From Tulasnella sp. 424 (taxonomy: Eukaryota; Basidiomycota; Agaricomycetes; Cantharellales; Tulasnellaceae), in NCBI GenBank assembly GCA_019633425.1, contig WSUB01000094.1, positions 62,001-126,000 on the forward strand: DNA of 64,000 nt. The letters are read 5' to 3'. A program made the translations under genes and the position numbers. This document shows positions 55,790 to 64,000 of this stretch, in pieces (the first letter of the stretch is position 1; every line of letters begins with the position of its first letter). Below the pieces are notes generated by a model. The model saw only the letters and a list, made by a program, of their open reading frames with translations. It did no database searches and had not been told where the DNA came from.

Positions 55790-57496
55790 ATGCTCAACAT
55801 ATCCGTTTTTTTGCGTTCGTTTAGAGCAGCCGAGACCAAACCGTCAGAATTTAGTAGTAGGGCGGTTGCTGTCTCCGAGGCCATTCGGTCCGCGGCAACC
55901 AGTCTGAAGTTGCTGACTCGCAAGCGGTGGAACGCGGAACGCCTCATCAATCAGCTTCCGGACGAGCTCCTCGTCCTCATATTCCACATGGTCCTCGATG
56001 ACTTCCCGGATGAAAGCAAGCGCCGCATGGGGCGCTCCAGCTATCTCACCATACAGCAAACTCTCCGGAGCGTGTGTTCGCTCTGGCGCAGCATCATTTC
56101 GTCGTCGCGGAGCTTCTGGACCACGCTATCCTGTCTAGACGTGGGAAGAAAGAGGTTCAAGCTTGCGCTCAGCAAAGCCGAAGGGACGGGGTGTCGCGCA
56201 TTCTGTAGACGGAGTCGTTATTGTTCGAAGTTCGTGGCAAAGGTCATTGCGCTCTCGGATCGCTGGGAGTCCATAGATGTTCTTGACAGACATTGGATCC
56301 CTTTCACGTCGCATCCATTTCCGAACCTTCAGCGCCTCCGTATAACCAGAGGGGACCGAACTTTCGAGACCATCGCCAATTTTCAAGATATCTTTCCCCG
56401 CCTCGTCGAGCTCCGGCTGGAAGGAATCGTTTTCCAGAATATGGCGCCTATACGCAACCTACGAACTCTTGCATTGCATGGAGACGGGCGGACGTTGCAT
56501 GCACAAGCATTGATTCACTTGATTTCCAATTCATCAATGTTAGAGCAAATGGAGGTCGTTGGGTTCCACCTATGGATTGTGCCGGGTCGCCCCCTTCCCT
56601 CAGCCTCAGCTCTCAAACTGCGGAGGATTACAATAGAAAACGTCGGGCCGCACGACCGGTTAGCATGTTTTCTGACTCACCTCGAGCTTTCTCCAGACGC
56701 TTGCGTCGTGCTCGCCTTAAAACGGGAAATGGAACGAGTGAACGCCCTTTCCGAGTACGCAAGGCGCCGCATCGCATTAGTCGAGGGGAATCCGCCTCTC
56801 CGCGTCGACTTGCGTCAGATCGGGCGACCGTGTTTTGAGCTCAGAGTATCGGGAAGTCACATTCCTCTCAGGATAACCATAACAAGACGGAGGTGGCCAG
56901 ACGCATGGATGGATTGTCGACGGATGCTCCAAAGTTGGAACTCAGTCGTTACGGGANNNNNNNNNNNNNNNNNNNNNNNNNNNNNNNNNNNNNNNNNNNN
57001 NNNNNNNNNNNNNNNNNNNNNNNNNNNNNNNNNNNNNNNNNNNNNNNNNNNNNNNNTAACAAGACGGAGGTGGCCAGACGCATGGATGGATTGTCGACGG
57101 ATGCTCCAAAGTTGGAACTCAGTCGTTACGGGAAGCCGGATGCTAGAACTACGTCTTCCATCAACTACTTCCCTAGCTCAGGAAGCAATGCGCGTAATCA
57201 GTGTATGCTTCCCGCACGTTACCACCTTGGAGCTATGGGGATCCGAAGGGCCGAAGATGCTAGCAAAGCGCGGGTCTGATGGGCGATTGCCGTTCCCGTG
57301 TCTGTCCCGGCTACGCATCAATGGAGTGGTAGACGATGACAACCTGGTATGGATGGCGGCTGTCCGTAAGGCGGATACCCAAGTGAGAACCATCGAATCC
57401 CTCGTCCTCGATGGGATGCCTGAGCCCGGACGCCTTGGTCGATTAAAGCATGCGTTTCTTTCCGTAGAGTCCATGATAGACGGCGCCGTGGGCTAG
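55790..57496 (+). CDS. F-box-like protein, copy 2 (contains an N gap)
   Basis: A single open frame from ATG 55790 (MLNISVFLRSFRAAETKPSE). The F-box is LINQLPDELLVLIFHMVLDD, then LRSVCSLWRSIISSSRSFWT. Irregular leucine-rich repeats follow (RLVELRLEGIVFQNMAPIRN, LRTLALHGDGRTLHA, MLEQMEVVGFHLW, VTTLELWGSEG). The frame runs through an N gap (56957-57056) flanked by a 77-nt perfect repeat; merging the repeats leaves an intact protein of about 510 aa ending ESMIDGAVG. It is likely an SCF substrate receptor, substrate unknown. It has no introns, like the other F-box gene in this window, but the two are not close in sequence. Confidence 0.78.
   Translation: MLNISVFLRSFRAAETKPSEFSSRAVAVSEAIRSAATSLKLLTRKRWNAERLINQLPDELLVLIFHMVLDDFPDESKRRMGRSSYLTIQQTLRSVCSLWRSIISSSRSFWTTLSCLDVGRKRFKLALSKAEGTGCRAFCRRSRYCSKFVAKVIALSDRWESIDVLDRHWIPFTSHPFPNLQRLRITRGDRTFETIANFQDIFPRLVELRLEGIVFQNMAPIRNLRTLALHGDGRTLHAQALIHLISNSSMLEQMEVVGFHLWIVPGRPLPSASALKLRRITIENVGPHDRLACFLTHLELSPDACVVLALKREMERVNALSEYARRRIALVEGNPPLRVDLRQIGRPCFELRVSGSHIPLRITITRRRWPDAWMDCRRMLQSWNSVVTGXXXXXXXXXXXXXXXXXXXXXXXXXXXXXXXXXXTRRRWPDAWMDCRRMLQSWNSVVTGSRMLELRLPSTTSLAQEAMRVISVCFPHVTTLELWGSEGPKMLAKRGSDGRLPFPCLSRLRINGVVDDDNLVWMAAVRKADTQVRTIESLVLDGMPEPGRLGRLKHAFLSVESMIDGAVG
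56957..57056. other. Assembly gap (100 Ns) flanked by a 77-nt perfect direct repeat
   Basis: 56880-56956 and 57057-57133 are identical. Copy 1 of the gene (54360-54430) has this segment once, which supports an artefact. Confidence 0.88.
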
Positions 57497-57956
57497 CGTT
57501 CCCTTGTTATTGCTACTTTTCGGTCATTCTATCAATATCTAATAATATAAAAATTTTGTCCGCTTTGTTTATGCATCTGATTCGGATTCTGGAGTGCGTT
57601 GGGTCAAGCTCTCACCGACAGACTCGGGGTTGGAGTGGACTGGAAAGGGGAAAGTAGAGTCGGAGAGACCACTCGTAACGAGAGATTCTCTCTCTGAGTT
57701 GGGGTAACCGGTTATATTTTATCTAAACGTGCGACTTGAAACGAGGAATTTGAACGAGTCGCACCTGTTGGTCTGAGGAAAGTGTGTGGCGCTTGGGCCG
57801 TTATCTCCGTCTTTGGCCAGTCGCAATCCAGACCACCTTTCACCTCTTGATCACCCCACCCACAATATCTCACCACCAAGCGAACCTTAGACGCTGTATA
57901 TTGACGTTCACGACCCAACGAACTTTCAAGCAAAACCAATCTCAACACTAGAAGAC
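57497..57956. promoter_or_regulatory. Promoter region of the intact Rab5 gene
   Basis: Its last 100 nt match the region before the first Rab5-like gene (for example TATCTCACCACC, CTTAGACGCTGTA, AAGCAAAA). It carries GCCGTTATCTCCG at 57797-57809. Confidence 0.5.
57797..57809 (+). promoter_or_regulatory. GCCGTTATCTCCG motif upstream of Rab5
   Basis: Exact match to the motif before kinases C and D, here 160 nt before the ATG. The corresponding place before the first Rab5-like gene is degraded (TAGCTGTTAGTTCCGTTGGC near 3388). Confidence 0.5.
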
Positions 57957-59059
57957 ATGGCTGATAATGCAGAGAGCGCCGCCGTACCCGATAAGCCAAT
58001 CCAGGTCAAGCTCGTCCTGCTGGGTAAGCACTTGGTCTTTCCCGCCTCCTGCCACTGCGTTGTAGACTGGGTGTATCGGGCCAAGGAGTGCCGCTGGGCG
58101 CACAATCAACGTCGACACCACCCGAGTCCCGCTTATGCCTTTGTACCAATTGCACTGACACCGCGTACTCCTTCGATTCTCAGGCGAGGCCGCAGTTGGA
58201 AAGTCTTCCATAGTCCTACGATTCGTGAGTCGTTTCTCCCAATCCACTCCGTTTCCATTTGCTCTAGCGACTCAACTCAATACGGGTGACACTTTTTGCT
58301 CGACCCGCTCCTATTTGACTTTTAGGTCTCCAACGAATTCCAAGCAAACAAAGAACCCACCATCGGCGCTGCCTTCCTTACACAGAAATGCCGCCTCGAG
58401 GATCGCGTCCTTCGTTATGAAATATGGGACACTGCTGGTCAAGAACGGTTCCACTCTCTCGCTCCGATGTATTACCGCAATGCTCAAGCTGCGGTTGTGG
58501 TGTACGACGTCACCAAGGCCACTAGTCTCGAGAAGGCCAAGTCATGGGTGAAGGAGCTGCAACGACAAGCCAACCCGAACATCGTTATCGCACTCGCTGG
58601 AAACAAAGTGGATCTCGTCACTGCGTCGTCAGCTGCCGGCTCTTCCGGAGCTGCGGCTCCCAATGGGGACGACGATGAGGATGAGGCAGATGATGCTACA
58701 GCAACACCGGGGGAAGATGCTGAGGCCGGGAATCCCGAAGGGCTTCGTCAGGTTCCAAAGGACGAAGCACAGGCGTATGCCACTGAAGCTGGACTTTTGT
58801 TCTTCGAGACTAGCGCGAAGACAGGAGAGGGAATTGTCGAGATCTTCACAGAAATCGGTGCGCAAGGCGGTTCCCCCCTCTGTTTGACGGCCCGCAAAAC
58901 TAAACTCCGATTTCATTTCTAGCCAAGAAGATTCCAATCGACCACATTTTGAATAGCCGCGGTGGAGCAAACCGGTCTGCAACTGCCGGGGCTGCTGCAA
59001 CGGACGCCGTCAACTTACAAAATAACACACCGAAGAGCAAGTCGCCGTGCAGTTGCTGA
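57957..59059 (+). CDS. RAB5: Rab5 GTPase (Ypt5/Vps21 type), intact
   Basis: Controls early-endosome fusion. It starts [20 protein letters not shown]. Four introns. P-loop GEAAVGKSS, switch I EPTIGAAF, switch [12 protein letters not shown] with the catalytic Gln, NKVD, and ETSAK. An acidic Ala/Asp-rich insert of about 45 residues after NKVD ([20 protein letters not shown]) is shared with the first copy. The C-terminus [11 protein letters not shown] carries the double-cysteine signal for geranylgeranylation. It is convergent with the Dbf2-type kinase. Compared with the copy at 3537 this one keeps every GTPase motif and the lipid anchor, so it is presumably the working Rab5. Confidence 0.93.
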
Positions 59060-59310
59060 GCTGGGCTGCTCGCTATCCGTCATTTCTTCAGCTCACTTTC
59101 CTTTTCGTGTACCTCCACACTCTCTCTTCCCTTATGACGTTGCACGTTTGCTCGCCTGTTCTCTAGTTTTTCCAGTAATGTCTCGATCCAGGACAAGATG
59201 TCTCCTTTTTTTTAGCACTTTGGCGTGTTTCCCATTCATTTCAACATCATCCCATTGTACCCAACCAAGATCGCAAAATACGTTAGAGAGCCAAAATTGG
59301 CTTTGGGAGC

Positions 59311-61466
59311 TCAGAAGATTGTGGCAAATGCTCCATCATCGTCAATACCCATGCCCTTCGCCGATGGTCCCATCCCACCTCCCCGACCAAATGTGAATCC
59401 CACCCAAACACCACGCCCAAATGATTCCTCCTTTTCCTTCACATTTGCGACGTTCTTCTGCTTCTCTTTGACTTCGGCATACTTAGCCATGTCCTCGGCA
59501 GAGGTGAAGTCGTCGTAATAACCGGTGTCGAGTTCGGAATCCAGTGCTGGGACGAAGGGCGCCTGGGTTGATCGGAGATCGTCCCAACGTATGCCGTTGA
59601 AGAATGGGTGCGACTTCACTTGCTGCATGCTACTGTACCGGACTGAGTGGTGTGCAATGAGTCTGTAGATGACGGGTCAAACGGGGTACCATTGCACGGT
59701 AGACGGAGGAGAGCACGACCTACCTGGTGACTGCATCCCACGATATGTCTGACAGGTTGAAGATAAGGTCCTCTTCCTTCTCGTATTCCGGCCGTCTTAA
59801 GACCTTTGTCCAGTTCTTCAAGTTCGTCCAAGTCTCCTCTGGAGTTCCACCGGAGAATGGAGGGAACCCAGCAAGGAACTCGAATAGGATGCATCCGAGA
59901 GACCAGTAATCAACGGAGTAGCTATAGGCCTTGCCTCGAAGCACTTCCTGGAAACACAAAACAGCGTCAGAAAGCGTGTTTAGAAACGTCATCAACGGGG
60001 ATACTGACCGGACTCATGTAATCGGGTGATCCGACGATCGAATCTGCCTAATCGGATTTAAATTTAAGAATATCAACCTTTTTCAAAGACGGATTGAGCT
60101 CACATAGTGAGGATTCTCGACTCGCATGCTTCGATATAGACTTCGCCTCTCCATAGTGCTTCGGTGGACCACCTCCTGGTCTTTGCACTTGTCCAAGCGA
60201 TGCTTCAGCGACTCGATCCTTTGGGGGTTTAATGCACCAGTCGCCAGGCCGAAGTCAGTTAACTTTACGTGACCAGTCCCGTCGACTAAGAAGTTCTATC
60301 AAGAGTTGGGGTTAGGCCCATTTGAGAGGGTTCCGACGACCATCCGCACCTCTGGCTTTAGATCTCGGTGAATGTAACCTAGTTTGTGTAACTCATTGAC
60401 CCCAACAAACATCTCGGAGATGTAGAAACGCGCGTGCTCCTCCTTGAGCACCCCTGAATTATTGAGTAGGGTACGGAAGTCGCCGCCAGGGACGTATTCC
60501 ATGGCCAGATAAACGTAAGTGGGGTCTTGGAAAGCGTATAGGAGGCGAACGAGCCATGGCGTTTTGGTGGCCGTCAGAATATCGCGTTCAACAAGGACAT
60601 GGCGGATCTAGATGTAAAGTCACCGAAGTGAGTACAAATATAATCAAATCGAGATCAAGAGGCTCACTTCGTCCATCTTGTGCAGCGTGCGCTTCCTCAT
60701 CTTCTTAAGGGCGCAGACCTCCCCTGTGTCCGATTTCCTTGCGAGGTAGACTTCTCCATAACCCCCCTGCCCAACCTGAGCGAGGATGTGGAATTGGTCG
60801 AGCCGTAACTTTGTTCGCCGCTTCCGGAGGAGGACACGCTCCCTACCATTGTATGACTTGAGCTCGGATGCGTACTCATCCGACGACAGCTATGGGGATC
60901 GTGGCCAATGATCGAGCCGAGCAAGAAACGAGTCGTCAGCGGTCCCGTTACCTTACATTGGGGAACGAAACCAACCTGGCGAGCACGAGTATCGGCATCG
61001 AAACGCGCTTTACGCTCTTTCCGTGCAGCCAAGAAGCCAAGGGTTTGGAAATAATAGTCGAGGAAGTCTAGTTACGAGATGCCGCAGATAAGGCTGCGCG
61101 TGTTAGCCACGAGGATGTAGAAGCAGCAAGGAAAAGCTCACACAACTGGGCCACGGTGGCTTTGCGTTTGACTTCCTGGCTTTCAACAAGCTCTCGCTCC
61201 CAAAGCTTCAGATTGGGCCCTTTTTTGTATGTGCTGGGCCGAGCAGTCTCCATCCGAACATCGCCCATTGTCGTTCCTTTTGCGGTGTCCATCCGAATGT
61301 CCTGCGCTGCTGGATTGATCGGAGGTTGGGCGAGTCCACCAGGTTGCAGGGCAGATGGTCCTTGCATGAATCCGCCCTTGGTGGGTGAGCTCGAGATGTC
61401 GTGCCCCGCCTTGAGTGGAACAGATTTACGATTGGGAGTGGGGGTTCCAGATGCAGGGCCAGCCAT
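59311..61466 (-). CDS. DBF2: NDR/LATS-family AGC kinase (Dbf2/Sid2 type)
   Basis: Acts at the end of the mitotic exit/septation network with a Mob1 partner. ATG 61466 gives MAGPASGTPTPNRKSVPLKA. The N-terminal Mob-binding region (RKATVAQLCELF then LDYYFQTLGFLAARKERKAR) precedes the kinase: glycine loop VGQGGYGEVYLA, ALKKM lysine, MEYVPGGDFRTLL, YIHRDLKPEN, DFGLA, a long NDR-type insert (RIESLKHRLDKCKDQEVVHR), then VGSPDYMSPEVLRGKAYSYS and DYWSLGCILFEFLAGFPPF. The C-terminal extension ends with the hydrophobic motif VWVGFTFGRG, whose Thr is the site phosphorylated by the upstream Cdc15/Sid1-type kinase in this family. VGSPDYM is typical of Dbf2/Sid2 rather than Orb6/Cbk1. About nine introns. 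Confidence 0.9.
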
Positions 61467-61870
61467 GAGGATGCGCTATACGAGTCGTGATTGTTCGTAA
61501 AGTGAAGTTTAACGGGAGCTGGTTTAGCAGGAGTCTGTGGTCAGGATTCAAAGTTCGAACATCGACCGACAAAGCTATGTAAACAACCAGGGCGAGTGAT
61601 CAAAGCTATGTAAACAATCAGGGTGATCTGGAAGCCCCTGCTCCGGAGGCGGAAGAACTTTTACATCCGTGAGCCTATGATCAGACAGCCATGAGTTCGC
61701 AATCCATCTGGAGCAATTGGTATTCCTTGAATGCGAAAAGGGTCTGCAATAGAGCTACATCTATGTTGGACGCATGCAGTCTAATCTCATAAGTTATGAT
61801 GCTGGAACAAAGTAGAGGGTTACTAATATATCGACATGAATGAATCGAGGAGCTGCTTAAAGCAAGCTCG
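61467..61870. other. Intergenic region
   Basis: Contains two near-identical stretches, AAAGCTATGTAAACAA at about 61571 and 61603, forming a 32-nt direct repeat. Otherwise featureless; it may contain the last short exon of the Gdt1-like gene. Confidence 0.4.
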
Positions 61871-61879
61871 GGTGTTCAG

Positions 61880-62867
61880 CTTGTAATGGAACATACGTCC
61901 ATGCTTCGTAGAAATAGATGACCGAAAAGAGGAGGAAGAGCACGGCTCCACCCAGAGTCACTGGAAGAGTAAAGAGATTCGCTCAGGACGAGAGAGTGGA
62001 GAAGGAGTACAGGAACTTACCGTGTTTCACGGAGATCTTCGTTGATAGCCAACGACCTCCGATCACCGCAACAGCGGTGCAGATCGAGTGGCCGGCCACA
62101 GTTCCCAAAGTGACGACATAAACATTCTTATAACTCGGAATCAGCGAAAGAAGCTAGCCAATAATGAAGTGCCCGAGACTCACGTGTGCTGCTGCCAGTG
62201 CGATGGTGGCTATTTGGCTTCGGTCACCCCATTCTCCGAGGAAGGTTAGGACAAAGGCCTGAACGAATACTGGACCAAGGAGCAGGCTAGCACAATTCCG
62301 CATCCCTTCCACGGCACTCTCCATCGGTTTTACGGACCGCGGCGGTGATATCTGCCTACTGCTTGGTGGAGATGCAGGACGAGAAGGCGTTGAACGGGGT
62401 TTCGGCTTCGTGACGCCCGCCTCCATAGCCTCCAGTGGAATCGCCTGACCATCTCCCGTTCGTCCTCCAGTTCCGTCCACGTGGGCATCGGCCTCTTCGA
62501 GCTCTTCCTCCACCTCTTTGATCTCCTCCTGTATCTTTTCGTTTCCAGCCTTCATCTCTCGACCCTCCATCAGCATTTTTGAGCCGAACACGAGGAAGAG
62601 GACTGCTGCAGCGAACTGGGTCCATTGTTTCGGGATGAGTGTTGGGAGGAGATGCCCAACCGCCGCGGAAAGGATTGACATCACGACCAGTGACCCAAAG
62701 GCACCTGCGAAAACGATGAGGCGATCGTGACGCATCGCGAGGATGGCAGCTATAAGGAAGGTTTTATCTCCTACTTCGGAGACAATAATCATGAGGAAAG
62801 ACTGTCCCAGAGCACGGAACTCGCTTTCTGGGACTAGTGGGTCCTGTCCAGCTACGGGTGAAGGCAT
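61880..62867 (-). CDS. GDT1: Gdt1/TMEM165-like cation transporter
   Basis: A Golgi or ER/vacuolar Mn2+/Ca2+ transporter (UPF0016). The start is taken at ATG 62867 (MPSPVAGQDPLVPESEFRAL), the first ATG in the open frame. Two copies of the family motif E-x-G-D-[KR]-[ST] are present: SEVGDKTFLIAAILAMRHDR and GEWGDRSQIATIALAAAH. Between them are spans (VVMSILSAAVGHLLPTLI, FAAAVLFLVFGSKMLMEG) and a long charged, coiled-coil-like cytosolic loop (EIKEVEEELEEADAHVDG). Further exons give NVYVVTLGTVAGHSICTAV, IGGRWLSTKISVKHG and TLGGAVLFLLFSVIYFYEAW. The last codons are uncertain because a GTATGT donor follows EAW. About 300 aa, usual for the family. Confidence 0.88.
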
Positions 62868-64000
62868 GATGGGCGACGCGGACAGCTTGCCAAGTGTAAA
62901 AGTTAGGTTCTGGACGACGCGGAGAAAACTCCAACCGTGAGAGTTAACGCGCCACGTCCGCAGCTCCGCCCCATTTGAAACAACCAACCTCGAAAAACGA
63001 CCATTAGAGGCTTAGTGTTATCTATTCTATGTAATTCGCTTATTAAATATTTCTTCACAGAACCCTCAGTCGGTTGCTCGGCGTGCTCGGAAGCGTCCGG
63101 TCTCTCCACTGATTTCATTGGTGGGGCCGAAGCTCCAATTCGGGTAGCTCATGCGGTTAACCTCGCATAAAATGGAGGTTTTCCCATCAATAATTGGGTG
63201 CATCGCTGTTAGTAGAGTAGATCGAGAATTGTCCGATCATTATTTTCGGGTCTTTGATTGATTTGATGGCCTTCAACCAGGCGAAAATAAGCGAGGACCC
63301 CAAACGGAACTACCCAAACTAGCCATTGAACTCACGTGAGACTCCACTCTAGCGCCATATAAGCCATCCTTCGCGAGTTGCACTATCACAGACTTTCTGG
63401 TGTGCGAAGGAGGACCTTTTGTAGCGGCATGGGGATCGACCTGTGCAACACTAATCCCACGTGTGGATGTCCGATATGGTGTTGCTTCCATTGGTGATTA
63501 GGATGAGACCAACCGCTCCCGTTTCAGTGACTCCACGATTTTTCTTTGGTGGCCTTCGGGCCAGCGCAAGCCAATCTGATAGTTAACCGAGTGTATCAGG
63601 GTATCTCGGGGCCTACCGTTTGCCGCCGGGCGATCTTACGGCAGAGCGTGTTGCCCTAAGGCGAGGGCTGTTACACGCTTCTCGGTGGCCTCGACTTTAG
63701 ATCGCATGAGACAAATCACAGGGAGTCCTTGCGTATGATGTGAGGTGGAACGCTCCCAAGCCCCAGCTGAACAAATCCCTTCAGGTGCATCTTGATCGAA
63801 GGCTGTTAAAACTTGACGATTCTCACACTAAAATTCCTTAATAGTGAAGAGCCTAAAATCATCTGGCATCAGCTTGCGCCTGAATCTCGTGTCGGTCATG
63901 TGGAACTCATGAGCTACCGGAGTCTGCTTCCGTGTTTTTCAGAACGTCCCACTCGGCTTCGCCTACTTCGTCGTCGAGTAATCTCCTTCGAGAAGATTGA
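62868..64000. other. Right-end region without a recognised gene
   Basis: Holds the promoter of the Gdt1-like gene. I found no exon chain, repeat or RNA gene in the remaining 1.1 kb; a gene may start beyond the edge. Confidence 0.35.

Larger units (their letters stand above)
52430..57520. repeat. Tandem segmental duplication (two units of about 2.4-2.6 kb)
   Basis: Unit 1 (about 52430-54790) and unit 2 (about 54905-57520) share the last two exons and 3' flank of the permease, a spacer and an F-box-like gene. Matches include GGTGGAGCTGTCTTCCC, the intron between the last two exons, AATGAACACTCGTC, GAGGCCAACGGTCTGA and most of the F-box-like gene. Confidence 0.85.

Noticed and set aside
1..64000. 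CRISPR arrays, operons, ribosome binding sites, bacterial origins
   Set aside because: The window is eukaryotic nuclear DNA; no regularly spaced short repeats were seen.

Overview
This window is nuclear DNA of a filamentous basidiomycete, probably an agaricomycete. Nearly every gene is cut by many introns of about 50-65 nt with GT..AG ends, and the gene families present (BIM1-like copper proteins, F-box/LRR-like families, expanded kinase families) are typical of that group. I cannot name the species. Exon structures were built by hand from splice signals and frame continuity.

Layout. 1-3090 (-): mitochondrial aconitase, running off the left edge. 3537-23881: a heavily rearranged block holding five related protein kinases (A to E, all +), four copies of a small gene resembling DUF7726 proteins (two broken), decayed 3' ends of a membrane-protein gene, and an RNase H retroelement remnant between kinases C and D. 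Kinases A and B appear to be in-frame chimeras: A follows a Rab5-like GTPase, B follows a Zn2Cys6 DNA-binding domain and runs into a YAP1/PAP1-type cysteine-rich C-terminus. Kinases C, D and E start with a short exon and C and D carry a beta-rich C-terminal domain. 24073-26367 (-): the full membrane-protein gene. 26984-28056 (-): a divergent forkhead protein. 29876-31267 (-): an intronless F-box protein. 31819-33672 (+): a secreted M14 pseudo-carboxypeptidase.

33911-43105 looks like a copper/iron acquisition neighbourhood: a ferric reductase (-), divergent from a Ctr copper transporter (+), then two BIM1-like secreted copper-binding proteins (+), then a copper-fist transcription factor (-). 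Reductase, surface copper binder, permease and regulator would form one uptake route.

43641-46560 (-): RBM26/27 (Rmn1)-like RNA-binding protein. 47176-48614 (+): serine/threonine dehydratase. 50846-52776 (+): FucP-type sugar permease. 52430-57520: tandem duplication carrying the 3' end of the permease and an F-box-like gene, with copy 1 a pseudogene. 57957-59059 (+): intact Rab5. 59311-61466 (-): NDR/Dbf2-type kinase. About 61880-62867 (-): Gdt1/TMEM165-like transporter. The last kilobase shows nothing I recognise. Two N runs (16579-16673, 56957-57056) are each flanked by perfect direct repeats and are probably unmerged contig ends rather than missing sequence.
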